DNA of 64,000 nucleotides from Variovorax ginsengisoli (GTDB lineage Bacteria; Pseudomonadota; Gammaproteobacteria; Burkholderiales; Burkholderiaceae_C), in the NCBI RefSeq assembly GCF_030811835.1, contig NZ_JAUSRO010000008.1, positions 1 through 64,000 of the forward strand. Reading direction: 5' to 3'. The notes under the pieces are model-generated. The model was not told where the DNA came from, searched no databases, and saw nothing but the letters and a program-made list of their open reading frames with translations. Position numbers and translations under genes: made by a program. Each line of letters begins with the position of its first letter. Position 1 is the first letter of the stretch. Shown piece by piece: positions 36,626 through 45,707 of this stretch.

Positions 36626-37741
36626 ATGGACTTCAATTTTTCCGACGACCAGGAACAGCTGCGCGATGCGGTGCGCAAGTGGGTCGACAAGAGCTACGAC
36701 TTCGAACGCCGTCGTCGCACCGAAGCTGCCGGCGGCTTTTCGCGCGAAGCCTGGGACGCGCTGGGTGAACTGGGGCTGGGAGGCCTCTACATTGCCGAGG
36801 ATGACGGCGGCCTGGGCATGGGCCCAGTGGCCGGGATGGTCGTCATGGAAGAGCTCGGGCGCGGCATCGTGCTGGAACCCTTCGTGCAGACGCTGATCGC
36901 TGGTGGCGTGCTCAGCGCCTACGCAGGCGCCGACCTGAAGGAAGGCTGGTTGCCGCGCATTGCGGGCGGACAGGCACTGGTGTCGCTCGCTTATCAGGAG
37001 CGCAAGGCGCGCTACCGGCTGGACGTGTGCGAAGCGAGGGCCGCGAAAAATGGCGACGACTGGACGGTTTCCGGCACCAAGAGCCTGGTGGCGGCGGGCG
37101 ACGAAGCCGATGCCTTCCTGGTGCCCGCGCAAGTCGACGGCCAGATCGCCCTCTTCCTGGTCGAGCGCAGCGCCGACGGCGTGGCCGCCAGCGGCTATGG
37201 CACGCAGGACGGCAGCCGTGCAGCCGAAGTCGTGTTCGACAAGGCCGCCGCCACGCTCGTCACGCCCGACGGCCTGACCGCGCTCGAGCACGCGGTGGAC
37301 ATCGGCATTGCCGCCGTCGCGGCCGAAGCCGTCGGTGTGATGGACAAGACGCTGGCGGTCACGGTCGACTACATGAACACGCGCAAGCAGTTCGGCGTGA
37401 CCATCGCGACCTTTCAGGCCCTGCGCCATCGCGTGGCCGACATGAAGATGCAGCTCGAACTGGCGCGATCGATGAGCTACTACGCCAGCCTCAAGCTCAA
37501 TGCGCCCGCGCCCGAACGCCGGCAGGCGATGGCGCGCGCCAAGTACCAGCTCGGCGTGTCGATGCGCTTCGTCGGCCAGCAGGCAGTGCAGCTGCACGGC
37601 GGCATCGGCGTGACGGACGAATACATCGTGAGCCACTACTTCAAACGCTTGACGCAGCTGGAGATGACCTTCGGCGATTCGCTGCACCACCTGGGCGAAG
37701 TCTCGGCACGCATGCAGGACACGGCCGGCGTCTTCGCCTGA
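36626..37741 (+). CDS. Acyl-CoA dehydrogenase, small subunit (PimD-like)
   Basis: A 371-residue ACAD-fold protein starting MDFNFSDDQEQLRDAVRKWV, with the C-terminal ACAD helices around YMNTRKQFGVTIATFQALRHRVADM and QLHGGIGVTDEYIVSHYFKRL. It is only about 20 residues shorter than its neighbour but clearly diverged from it. Together the two resemble the pimeloyl-CoA dehydrogenase large/small pair and other heteromeric ACADs. The genes are 12 nt apart, as expected for an obligate complex. Confidence 0.87.
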   Translation: MDFNFSDDQEQLRDAVRKWVDKSYDFERRRRTEAAGGFSREAWDALGELGLGGLYIAEDDGGLGMGPVAGMVVMEELGRGIVLEPFVQTLIAGGVLSAYAGADLKEGWLPRIAGGQALVSLAYQERKARYRLDVCEARAAKNGDDWTVSGTKSLVAAGDEADAFLVPAQVDGQIALFLVERSADGVAASGYGTQDGSRAAEVVFDKAAATLVTPDGLTALEHAVDIGIAAVAAEAVGVMDKTLAVTVDYMNTRKQFGVTIATFQALRHRVADMKMQLELARSMSYYASLKLNAPAPERRQAMARAKYQLGVSMRFVGQQAVQLHGGIGVTDEYIVSHYFKRLTQLEMTFGDSLHHLGEVSARMQDTAGVFA

Positions 37742-37839
37742 TCCGGCGCGTCACCGCCACTGCCACCGAGCCCGTCGACGCGCGCACGATCCCGCGCGTC
37801 GACGGGTTTTCCACATCTGGAACGAAGCTTGCACCGACC

Positions 37840-39219
37840 ATGCTCCAACGCCGCACCCTGCTCGCCCTGAGTCTTTCCACCGCCATGCTCGCCGCCTGCG
37901 CCACCGGGCCGTCGCTCACCGAGCGCCCGCCCATCGTGTTCGTGCACGGCAACGGGGATTCGGCCGCGCTCTGGCAGACCACGATCTGGCGCTTCGAGTC
38001 GAACGGCTGGCCGCGCGACCGGCTCTTCGCATTCGACCAGCCGCTGCCGCTTGCGCGCGACAGCGATCCGGTCGCCCAGGCAGGCCGGAGTTCGACTGCC
38101 GAGTCGCTGGCCTTCCTGCAGGCCGAGGTCGAGCGCGTGCTGCAGGCCACCGGCGCACGCAAGGTGGTGCTGATCGGCAACTCGCGTGGCGGCAACACCA
38201 TCCGCAACTATGTGCAGAACGGGGGCGGCGACCAGCGGGTGAGCGACGTCATCCTGGGCGGCAACCCGGCGCATGGCATCTGGAACATCGCGGGCTTCAA
38301 CGAGGCCAGCGAGTTCTCCGCCCGGTCACCGTTCCTGCGCCAGCTCAACGCGCCCAAGGGCCCGAACGGCGACGAGGTCACGCCCGGCGTGCGCTGGCTC
38401 ACGGTTCGCTCGGACAGCAACGACAAGTACGCGCAGCCCGACGCCGTCTGGATCGGCATGCCGGGCAAGCCGACGAACGTCGGTTTCGACGGCCCGGCGC
38501 TCCGGGGCGCCAGCAACGTGGTGGTGCCACGCGTCGACCACCGTGAAACCTCGTTTTCACCAGCCGCCTTCGATGCCGCCTGGCGCTTCCTGACCGGGGC
38601 CGCACCAGCCACCCTGCAACCCATCCCCGAGTCCAGCGTCACGCTCAGCGGGCGCGTGACGGGCCTGGGGACCGACTCGCTGAATCCAAAGAGCGGCAAC
38701 TTCACCAACAACCTGCCGTTGCCAGGTGCGCAGCTGACCGTGTTTGCGGTCGATCCGTCCACCGGTCAGCGGCGCGGCAATGCCGCCTGGGCGCAAACCA
38801 TGGGCGCCGAAGGCCTCTGGGGCCCGTTCAACGCCCGACCCGATACGTTCTACGAGTTCGTCATTGCCGCCCCCGGCTACGACACCACCCACATCTACCG
38901 CAGCCCGTTCCCGCGCTCCAGCGCAGTGGTACAGATGCGCCCCGAGCGCGTGCTGCCGGCCGACCGCGATGCCCAGGCGCTGGTTCTGATGACGCGCCCG
39001 CGTGGCTATTTCGACCTGCAGCGCGACACCTTGCGCCTGGACGGCAACGCTCGGCCCGCCGGGGTGCCACCGCAAGGTGCCGGGGTTGCCAGCGCCAAGC
39101 TGAAACTGCCAAGCGATGCACCGCGTGCGGTCACGGCCGAATTCAACGCGGAACGCGTGGTCGGCCAGACATGGCCGCTGGCGCAGGGCCATGTGAGCGT
39201 GCTCGAACTGACCTATTGA
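37840..39219 (+). CDS. Lipoprotein alpha/beta hydrolase
   Basis: The 459-residue precursor has a lipobox-like signal (MLQRRTLLALSLSTAMLAAC, lipid-modified Cys at 20). The hydrolase domain has the oxyanion region FVHGNGDSAALW and the nucleophile elbow GNSRGG. A second part of about 200 residues (from about residue 255) is beta-rich (SSVTLSGRVTGLGTDSLNP, PGAQLTVFAVDPSTGQ) and resembles carboxypeptidase-regulatory or carbohydrate-binding modules. It is probably an envelope-anchored esterase or lipase. The substrate is unknown. It lies 98 nt after the ACAD pair and may be independent. Confidence 0.75.
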   Translation: MLQRRTLLALSLSTAMLAACATGPSLTERPPIVFVHGNGDSAALWQTTIWRFESNGWPRDRLFAFDQPLPLARDSDPVAQAGRSSTAESLAFLQAEVERVLQATGARKVVLIGNSRGGNTIRNYVQNGGGDQRVSDVILGGNPAHGIWNIAGFNEASEFSARSPFLRQLNAPKGPNGDEVTPGVRWLTVRSDSNDKYAQPDAVWIGMPGKPTNVGFDGPALRGASNVVVPRVDHRETSFSPAAFDAAWRFLTGAAPATLQPIPESSVTLSGRVTGLGTDSLNPKSGNFTNNLPLPGAQLTVFAVDPSTGQRRGNAAWAQTMGAEGLWGPFNARPDTFYEFVIAAPGYDTTHIYRSPFPRSSAVVQMRPERVLPADRDAQALVLMTRPRGYFDLQRDTLRLDGNARPAGVPPQGAGVASAKLKLPSDAPRAVTAEFNAERVVGQTWPLAQGHVSVLELTY

Positions 39220-39267
39220 GCCATGTCCTGGGCCGCAGCAAGACGCCGGCCCCGGCTTCAAGACCAC

Positions 39268-39825
39268 TCAGGTGTAAAGCCTGGAGCTCTGCGGCAGGTG
39301 CGCCATCAAGAACTCCATCTGGTCGGCCAGGATGCGACGGTTGCGCAGAATGAAATCTTCCCAGAGCGTGGGCACGTAGGGCGTGTAGAGCAGCGGCATG
39401 TTGGCCTGCTCGGGCGTGCGGCTGCTCTTGCGGTGGTTGCACGGCTTGCAGGCCGTGACCACGTTCATCCACGTGTCGATGCCGCGCTGGGCGAACGGGA
39501 TGATGTGCTCGCGGGTGAGCTCGTCGTCGTGGAAGCGCCCGCCGCAATAGGCACACACGTTGCGGTCGCGTGCGAACAGCTTGCTGTTGGTCAGGCCGGG
39601 GCGCTGGGCGAACGGGTTGATGCGCGGCACGCCCTTTGTTCCGATGATGCTGTTGACAGCAATCTGCGACTGACGCCCTGTGACCGAGTTGTGGCCACCG
39701 CGAAACAGCGCGACCTGCACCCCCACCTCCCAGCGCACCTCGTCAGCGGCGTAATGGGTGACCGCCTGTTCAAGCGATATCCACGATTGGGGCAGCCCTT
39801 GGGCCGACAGCTTCAAGACCTTCAC
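39268..39825 (-). CDS. HNH endonuclease family protein
   Basis: A 185-residue protein with an HNH zinc-finger nuclease core: CAYCGGRF, then ELTREHIIPFAQRGIDTWMNVVTACKPCNHRKSSRTPEQA. The two CxxC pairs bind zinc and H/N/H form the metal site. The N-terminal part (WISLEQAVTHYAADEVRWEV) is typical of a widespread bacterial HNH family whose biological role is unknown. The start is a GTG at 39825, set by a perfect AGGAGG 6 nt upstream. No methylase or toxin-antitoxin partner is adjacent. It is divergent from ribF. Confidence 0.85.
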   Translation of the reverse strand: MKVLKLSAQGLPQSWISLEQAVTHYAADEVRWEVGVQVALFRGGHNSVTGRQSQIAVNSIIGTKGVPRINPFAQRPGLTNSKLFARDRNVCAYCGGRFHDDELTREHIIPFAQRGIDTWMNVVTACKPCNHRKSSRTPEQANMPLLYTPYVPTLWEDFILRNRRILADQMEFLMAHLPQSSRLYT

Positions 39826-39831
39826 CACTCG

Positions 39832-39837
39832 CCTCCT
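39832..39837 (-). promoter_or_regulatory. Ribosome-binding site fixing the GTG start of the HNH gene
   Basis: AGGAGG on the minus strand, 6 nt before the GTG at 39825. No ATG lies at a comparable position, so this site decides the start. Confidence 0.8.
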
Positions 39838-39900
39838 CACAACAGGGAAGAAATTCGGAAAGACCAGGGCCGCTGCAAGCGCCCGGCGGGCCCATGCATC

Positions 39901-39948
39901 GACGCAGTGCGTCACAATATACCGGCTTTGTGACAGATTGGCCTGTCA
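39901..39948. promoter_or_regulatory. Two dyads in the HNH/ribF divergent promoter region
   Basis: GACGCAGTGCGTC (39901-39913) is a 13-bp palindrome. TGACAG (39931-39936) is mirrored by CTGTCA (39943-39948) with a 6-bp spacer. Both lie between the divergent genes; the second starts 63 bp before the ribF ATG. The half-site is close to that repeated upstream of bcsD. Confidence 0.4.
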
Positions 39949-39993
39949 TGCCCGCCGTGCGGGCTTCAAGCGCTATCAAAATTAGATCCATCC

Positions 39994-41034
39994 ATGCAGG
40001 TTTTCCGCGGGTTCAGACATCCGGGCGTGGCTCCGGCCTGCGCCCTGACCATTGGCAATTTCGACGGCGTGCACCGGGGCCATCAGGCCATGCTGGCGCT
40101 GCTGCAGACCGAGGCGCGCCAGCGCGGGCTGCCCAGTTGCGTGCTGACCTTCGAGCCGCATCCGCGCGACTACTTCGCCGCGGCCAGCAAACGGCCCGAG
40201 CTCGCGCCAGCGCGCATCGGCACGCTGCGCGACAAGCTCGGCGAACTCGCCGCGGCCGGCGTGGCGCAGACGGTGGTGCTGCCCTTCGATGCGCGGCTGG
40301 CCGCACAGACGCCGGAAGAATTCATTCGCGACGTGCTCCTCGAAGGGCTGGGCGCGCGGTACGTGCTCGTCGGTGACGACTTCCGCTTCGGCGCCCGGCG
40401 CGCAGGCGACTACGCCATGCTCGACCAGGCCGGTGTGCAGCACGGTTTCGACGTGGCGCGCATGAACAGCTACGAGGTGCGCGGCCTGCGCGTGTCCAGT
40501 TCGGCGGTGCGCGACGCCCTTGCCGAGGGCCGCATGGCCGATGCCCACACCCTGCTCGGCAGGCCCTATGCCATCTCCGGCCACGTGGTGCACGGCCGCA
40601 AGCTGGGGCGTGCGCTGGGGGCTTCCGCGCCCGGACGCGACGACGGTTTCCGCACGCTCAACCTGCGCTTCAAGCACTGGAAACCGGCCGCCAGCGGCAT
40701 CTTTGCCGTGCTGGTGCATGGCCTGGCGGCCCACCCGCTGCAGGGCGTTGCCAACCTGGGCGTGCGCCCTTCACTCGATGCCAATGACGTCAATGGCGGG
40801 CGCGTGCTGCTGGAGACGCATTGCCTCGATTGGCCCGCCGAACTCGGCAAGGAAGGGGCCTACGGTAAAATCGTCCACGTGGAACTTCTGCACAAACTGC
40901 ATGACGAATTGCGCTACACCAGCCTCGAAGCCCTGACCGCGGGCATCGCCAAGGATGGCGCCGACGCACGTGCCTTCTTTGCCTCCTCCACCCACGCCGA
41001 AACACAACGTCAGACCACGCGCGACCGAATTTAG
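39994..41034 (+). CDS. ribF: Bifunctional riboflavin kinase / FAD synthetase RibF
   Basis: The 346-residue enzyme has an N-terminal nucleotidyltransferase domain with GNFDGVHRGHQ and the RVSSSAVRDALAEG segment, and a C-terminal riboflavin kinase domain (GRPYAISGHVVHGRKLGR, LGVRPSLDANDVNGGRVLLETH). It converts riboflavin to FMN and then FAD. It begins the ribF-ileS-lspA cluster, an order conserved in many proteobacteria. No FMN riboswitch is apparent upstream. Confidence 0.95.
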   Translation: MQVFRGFRHPGVAPACALTIGNFDGVHRGHQAMLALLQTEARQRGLPSCVLTFEPHPRDYFAAASKRPELAPARIGTLRDKLGELAAAGVAQTVVLPFDARLAAQTPEEFIRDVLLEGLGARYVLVGDDFRFGARRAGDYAMLDQAGVQHGFDVARMNSYEVRGLRVSSSAVRDALAEGRMADAHTLLGRPYAISGHVVHGRKLGRALGASAPGRDDGFRTLNLRFKHWKPAASGIFAVLVHGLAAHPLQGVANLGVRPSLDANDVNGGRVLLETHCLDWPAELGKEGAYGKIVHVELLHKLHDELRYTSLEALTAGIAKDGADARAFFASSTHAETQRQTTRDRI

Positions 41035-41151
41035 GGCGGGAAGCCGATCCCGCTCCTTCGCCACTTCTCGCGTCCCGCGTCGCCATGATCGGCGCCGCAC
41101 GCATACTTCGATTCTTCGCGCTGCAAGGCAGCGCAGATATCCGGAACTCCC

Positions 41152-44019
41152 ATGGCTGACAACAAGACCGACGGCGGCACCGATTACCGCGCCACCCTGA
41201 ACCTGCCCGACACCCCCTTTCCAATGCGCGGCGACATGGCCAAGCGCGAGGCAGGATGGGTCAAGGAATGGGAAGACGAAGGCCGCTACCAGCGCCTGCG
41301 CGACGCCCGCCGGGGTGCGCCCAAGTTCATCCTGCATGACGGGCCACCCTACGCCAACGGCCAGATCCACATGGGTCATGCGGTCAACAAGATCCTCAAG
41401 GACATGATCACCAAGGCGCGCCAGCTCAAGGGCTTCGACGCGTTGTACGTGCCCGGCTGGGACTGTCACGGCCTGCCGATCGAGAACGCCATCGAGAAAA
41501 AGCATGGCCGCAACCTCAGCCGCGATGACATGCAGGCCAAGAGCCGCGCGTTCGCGACCGAGCAGATCGCCCAGCAGATGGCCGACTTCAAGCGCCTGGG
41601 CGTACTGGGCGAATGGGACCATCCGTACAAGACCATGGACTTCGCCAACGAAGCGGGCGAGCTGCGCGCGTTCAAGCGCGTGATCGAACGCGGCTTCGTC
41701 TACCGCGGCCTGAAGCCCGTGTATTGGTGCTTCGACTGTGGCTCGTCGTTGGCCGAGTTCGAGATCGAGTACGCCGACAAGAAGTCGCAGACCCTCGACG
41801 TGGCCTTCAAGGCGCACGATCCAGCGCTGCTTGCTGCCGCCTTCGGCTTGCCGCTGCTGACCAAGGATGCGTTCGCCGTCATCTGGACCACCACCGCCTG
41901 GACGCTGCCGGCCAACCAGGCGCTGAACCTGAACCCCGAGCTCGACTACGCACTGGTCGACACCGAGCGCGGCCTGCTGGTGCTGGCGGAGTCGCTGGTC
42001 GAGATGTGCATGAACCGCTACGCACTGGACGGCCGCGTGCTGGCCGTGGTCAAGGGCGAGAAGCTCGGCGGGCTGGAATTCGAGCATCCGCTCTACGACG
42101 TGAAGGACGCCCAGGGCGTCTACGGCTACCGCCGCCTGTCGCCCGTCTACCTGGCCGACTACGCGACCGCCACCGACGGTACCGGGCTGGTGCACTCGTC
42201 GCCGGCCTACGGCGTGGAAGACTTCAACTCCTGCGTGGCCCACGGCGTCGCCTACGACGACATTTTGAACCCGGTGCAGGGCAACGGCACGTACGCGGCC
42301 GAACTGCCCCTGTTCGGCGGCCAGCACATCTGGAAGGCCGCGCCGGTCGTCATCGAAGCGCTGCGCGATGCGGGCCGGCTGCTGACGACCGAAACAATCA
42401 CCCACAGCTACCCGCACTGCTGGCGCCACAAGACGCCGGTGATCTACCGCGCTGCGGCGCAGTGGTTCATCCGCATGGACGAGGGCGAAGGCGTGTTCAC
42501 CAAGGACAAGGCGCCGCTGACGCTGCGCCAGACCGCGCTGGCCGCCATCGAACAGACGAGCTTCTATCCGGAAAACGGCAAGGCACGCCTGCACGACATG
42601 ATCGCCGGTCGGCCCGACTGGTGCATCTCGCGCCAGCGCAGCTGGGGCGTGCCGATCCCCTTCTTCCTGCACAAGGATTCGGGCGAGCTGCACCCGCGCA
42701 CGATGGAGATCCTCGACCAGGCCGCCGACATCGTGGAAGCGGGCGGGATCGAGGCCTGGAGCCGCGTGACCGTCGAGGAGATCCTCGGCGCCGAAGACGC
42801 GCCGAACTACACCAAGAGCACCGACATCCTGGAGGTGTGGTTCGACTCGGGCTCGACCTTCTGGCACGTGCTGCGCGGCACGCACCCCACGGTGCACCAC
42901 GACGCCGGCCCTGAAGCCGACCTGTACCTCGAAGGTCATGACCAGCACCGCGGCTGGTTCCACTCGTCGCTGCTGCTGGCCTCGGCGCTCGAAGGCCGTG
43001 CGCCCTACCGCGGCCTGCTGACGCACGGCTTCACGGTCGACAGCCAGGGCCGCAAGATGAGCAAGTCGCTGGGCAACGGCATCGACCCGCAGGAGGTCAG
43101 CAAGAAGCTCGGCGCCGAAATCATCCGCCTGTGGGTGGCCGCGAGCGATTACTCGGGCGACATCGCGGGCGACGACAAGATCCTCGCGCGCGTGGTCGAC
43201 GCCTACCGCCGCATCCGCAACACGCTGCGCTTCCTGCTGGCGAACACCAGCGACTTCGACATCGCCAAGGATGCCGTCCCGCTTGCACAGATGCTCGAGA
43301 TCGACCGCTTCGCGCTCAGCCGCGCGGCGCAGTTCCAGGCCGAGATCCTGGCCCACTACGAGGTGTACGAGTTCCATCCGGTGGTGGCCAAGCTGCAGCT
43401 CTACTGCTCGGAAGACCTCGGTGGCTTCTACCTCGATGTGCTCAAGGACCGGCTCTACACGACCGCGCCCGGCTCCCACGCGCGACGCAGCGCGCAGACC
43501 GCGCTCTGGCACATCACCCAGGCAATGCTGCGCTGGATGGCGCCTTTCCTCAGCTTCACGGCCGAAGAGGCGTGGAAGCTGGTGGGCACGGGCCAGCCGG
43601 GTGACTCGATCTTCACGCAGACCTACAGCGACCTGGGCACGCCGGATGCGGCGCTGCTGGCCAAGTGGTCGCGCATCCGCGAGTTGCGCGACGTGGTCAA
43701 CAAGGACATCGAGGCGTTGCGCGCAGCCGGCCAGGTCGGCGCGTCGCTGCAGGCCAACGTGGTTCTGACGGCCACGCCGGACGACCATGCGCTGCTCGCG
43801 TCGCTGGGCGACGACCTCAAGTTCGTGCTCATCACGTCGGCCATCGCGCTGGTGGCCGGCGACGCGCTGGCCACGACCGTTCAGCCCAGCACCGACACCA
43901 AGTGCGAACGCTGCTGGCACTACCGTGCCGATGTCGGCCACGACCCGGCGCACCCGACGATCTGCGGCCGCTGCACCAGCAACCTCTACGGCGCGGGCGA
44001 AGCGCGGAGCATCGCGTAA
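41152..44019 (+). CDS. ileS: Isoleucyl-tRNA synthetase
   Basis: This 955-residue class I synthetase has the HIGH motif as HMGH at residues 73-76 and KMSKS from K635. The editing domain is inserted between them ([20 protein letters not shown]). A C-terminal zinc finger ([13 protein letters not shown] and ICGRC) marks the bacterial IleS1 type. The stop TAA overlaps the lspA start (TAATG). It lies 117 nt after ribF. Confidence 0.98.
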   Translation: MADNKTDGGTDYRATLNLPDTPFPMRGDMAKREAGWVKEWEDEGRYQRLRDARRGAPKFILHDGPPYANGQIHMGHAVNKILKDMITKARQLKGFDALYVPGWDCHGLPIENAIEKKHGRNLSRDDMQAKSRAFATEQIAQQMADFKRLGVLGEWDHPYKTMDFANEAGELRAFKRVIERGFVYRGLKPVYWCFDCGSSLAEFEIEYADKKSQTLDVAFKAHDPALLAAAFGLPLLTKDAFAVIWTTTAWTLPANQALNLNPELDYALVDTERGLLVLAESLVEMCMNRYALDGRVLAVVKGEKLGGLEFEHPLYDVKDAQGVYGYRRLSPVYLADYATATDGTGLVHSSPAYGVEDFNSCVAHGVAYDDILNPVQGNGTYAAELPLFGGQHIWKAAPVVIEALRDAGRLLTTETITHSYPHCWRHKTPVIYRAAAQWFIRMDEGEGVFTKDKAPLTLRQTALAAIEQTSFYPENGKARLHDMIAGRPDWCISRQRSWGVPIPFFLHKDSGELHPRTMEILDQAADIVEAGGIEAWSRVTVEEILGAEDAPNYTKSTDILEVWFDSGSTFWHVLRGTHPTVHHDAGPEADLYLEGHDQHRGWFHSSLLLASALEGRAPYRGLLTHGFTVDSQGRKMSKSLGNGIDPQEVSKKLGAEIIRLWVAASDYSGDIAGDDKILARVVDAYRRIRNTLRFLLANTSDFDIAKDAVPLAQMLEIDRFALSRAAQFQAEILAHYEVYEFHPVVAKLQLYCSEDLGGFYLDVLKDRLYTTAPGSHARRSAQTALWHITQAMLRWMAPFLSFTAEEAWKLVGTGQPGDSIFTQTYSDLGTPDAALLAKWSRIRELRDVVNKDIEALRAAGQVGASLQANVVLTATPDDHALLASLGDDLKFVLITSAIALVAGDALATTVQPSTDTKCERCWHYRADVGHDPAHPTICGRCTSNLYGAGEARSIA

Positions 44020-44531
44020 TGGCCCGCACTGCCTCCACCCGCAAGCTGTCGTCGTCCGGCGCCGGCATCTGGCCCTGGCTCGGCCTGTCGCTGGTGCTGT
44101 TCATCCTTGACCAGTTCACCAAGACGCTGATCCTCGGCTACTACCGGCTCGGCGACGCGACCTACGTCACCGGCTTCTTCAACATCGTGCGGGCTCACAA
44201 CACCGGCGCGGCCTTCTCGTTCCTGGCGGACCACTCGGGCTGGCAGCGCTGGCTGTTCACCGGCATCGGCGTGGGCGCGGCGGTGTTCATCGTCTGGATG
44301 CTGAAGTCGCACCCTGGCCAGAAGCTGTTCAGCTTCGCGATGGCCTGCATCCTGGGCGGCGCCATCGGTAACGTGGTCGACCGGATGATGCATGGCTACG
44401 TGGTCGACTTCCTCGACTTCCACCTGGGCAGCAGCCACTTCCCGGCCTTCAACGTGGCCGACAGTGCCATCACCATCGGCGCGATCTGCCTGATCCTCGA
44501 CGAGATCCGGCGCGTGCGGCGCGGCAAGTAG
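44019..44531 (+). CDS. lspA: Lipoprotein signal peptidase LspA
   Basis: A 170-residue inner-membrane aspartyl protease with four helices that cleaves prolipoproteins after lipid attachment. Catalytic aspartates are D121 in GNVVDRM and D148 in [21 protein letters not shown] is the family signature. It starts one nucleotide into the ileS stop codon. Followed by an intrinsic terminator. Confidence 0.96.
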   Translation: MARTASTRKLSSSGAGIWPWLGLSLVLFILDQFTKTLILGYYRLGDATYVTGFFNIVRAHNTGAAFSFLADHSGWQRWLFTGIGVGAAVFIVWMLKSHPGQKLFSFAMACILGGAIGNVVDRMMHGYVVDFLDFHLGSSHFPAFNVADSAITIGAICLILDEIRRVRRGK

Positions 44532-44556
44532 CGCCCCGGCCTTCCGCCGAACCGAC

Positions 44557-44592
44557 AGCCGCGTTGCCCTCCCAGGGTTAACGCGGTTTTTT
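44557..44592 (+). terminator. Intrinsic terminator after lspA
   Basis: CCGCGTT (44559-44565) and AACGCGG (44580-44586) pair perfectly with a 14-nt loop, followed by TTTTTT. Confidence 0.88.
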
Positions 44593-44626
44593 CTTGGTCA
44601 TCAGGGCGTCACACTGACGCGGTCCA

Positions 44627-44642
44627 ATGTAATCGATTACAT
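44627..44642. promoter_or_regulatory. Perfect 16-bp LacI-type operator
   Basis: ATGTAATCGATTACAT is a perfect palindrome with the central CG typical of LacI/GalR-family operators. It ends 12 nt before the start of a LacI-family gene and is likely the site through which that protein represses itself and the downstream transport genes. Confidence 0.8.
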
Positions 44643-44654
44643 GAAACCGCCCCG

Positions 44655-45662
44655 ATGCCCTCGATGAACATCCAGATCGTTGCCCGACGCGCCGGCGTCT
44701 CCGTCGCCACGGTGTCGCGCGCGTTCAACTTCCCCGACAAGGTGGCGCCGGCCACCCGCGCGCTGGTCGAACGCGTTGCCGCCGAGCTGGGCTATGTCGC
44801 CAACGCCAGCGCGCGCACGCTGCGCACCCAGCGCAGCCGCGTGCTCGGGGTCGTGCTGCCCACGCTGCTGAACCCGACCTTCGCCGAATGCCTGCAGGGC
44901 ATCGCCCAGACGGCGGCGGCCGGTGGCTATGCGATCGTCCCAGTGACCACCGACTACCAGCTCGCAGAGGAAGAGCGCGCCGTGAACCAGCTGCTCGCCG
45001 GCAACGTCGACGGGATGATCCTGGTGGTGTCGAACCCGACGACGTCGCAGGCGCTCGAACGCCTGCGGGCCAACGCCGTGCCCTACGTGCTGGCCTACAA
45101 CAAGCACGGGTTGCACCCCTGCGTCTCGGTCGACAGCGAAGGCGCCTCGGCCGACGTGGTGGCGCGGCTGGTGCGGCTCGGCCATCGACGCATCGCGATG
45201 GTGACCGGCACCATGGCGGCGTCCGACCGTGCGCAGCAGCGCTACCGTGGCTACCTGCAGGGCATGGACGCGGCCGGCCTGACGGCGCCGCCGGTGCTGG
45301 AGGTGCCCTTCGTCGAGACCGCGGTCGACGCCCTTCGCCACTACCTTGCGGAGACGCCGCGGCCCACCGCCCTGTTCTGCTCGAACGACCTGCTGGCCAT
45401 CCGCAGCATCCGCGCCGCGTCGCTCGACGGCCTGCGCGTGCCGCAGGACCTGGCCGTGGTCGGCTTCGACGGCATCGCGCTCGGCCAGGACCTGACGCCG
45501 GCGCTGAGCACCGTGATGCAGCCCAACCACGACATCGGCCGCCACAGCGTCGAGCTGCTGCTCAAGGCGCTGGCCGACGGCGTCGTGCCCCGTGCCGACG
45601 CCAGCCTGCTGCTGCCGCACGCCTTCCGCGAAGGCGAGTCGTGTGCGGCGGCGCCCACCTGA
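44655..45662 (+). CDS. LacI family transcriptional regulator
   Basis: The 335-residue repressor has an N-terminal helix-turn-helix (IQIVARRAGVSVATVSRAFN) with hinge helix ASARTLRTQRS and a periplasmic-binding-like effector domain (VLGVVLPTLLNPTFAECLQGI, AVVGFDGIALGQDLTPALSTV). It is the first gene of a cluster encoding an ABC importer and a phosphodiesterase, so the inducer is probably the transported compound or its product. The start is MPSMNIQ; the ATG three codons later is also possible. No clear ribosome-binding site is seen. The operator lies immediately upstream. Confidence 0.9.
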   Translation: MPSMNIQIVARRAGVSVATVSRAFNFPDKVAPATRALVERVAAELGYVANASARTLRTQRSRVLGVVLPTLLNPTFAECLQGIAQTAAAGGYAIVPVTTDYQLAEEERAVNQLLAGNVDGMILVVSNPTTSQALERLRANAVPYVLAYNKHGLHPCVSVDSEGASADVVARLVRLGHRRIAMVTGTMAASDRAQQRYRGYLQGMDAAGLTAPPVLEVPFVETAVDALRHYLAETPRPTALFCSNDLLAIRSIRAASLDGLRVPQDLAVVGFDGIALGQDLTPALSTVMQPNHDIGRHSVELLLKALADGVVPRADASLLLPHAFREGESCAAAPT

Positions 45663-45707
45663 TTCCCCCTTCCCCCAACGATCTCTTCCAACCCAGGAGC
45701 TTTTTCC

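Noticed and set aside
39916..39993. FMN riboswitch in front of ribF
   Set aside because: The 78-bp space is too short, and the conserved RFN-element sequences are not visible.
41035..41151. T-box leader in front of ileS
   Set aside because: No T-box sequence or terminator/antiterminator pair was found; T-boxes are rare in Betaproteobacteria.
40771..43953. 1060-codon open frame on the minus strand across ileS
   Set aside because: Same artefact: it mirrors the codons of ileS, and no recognisable protein motif is present.
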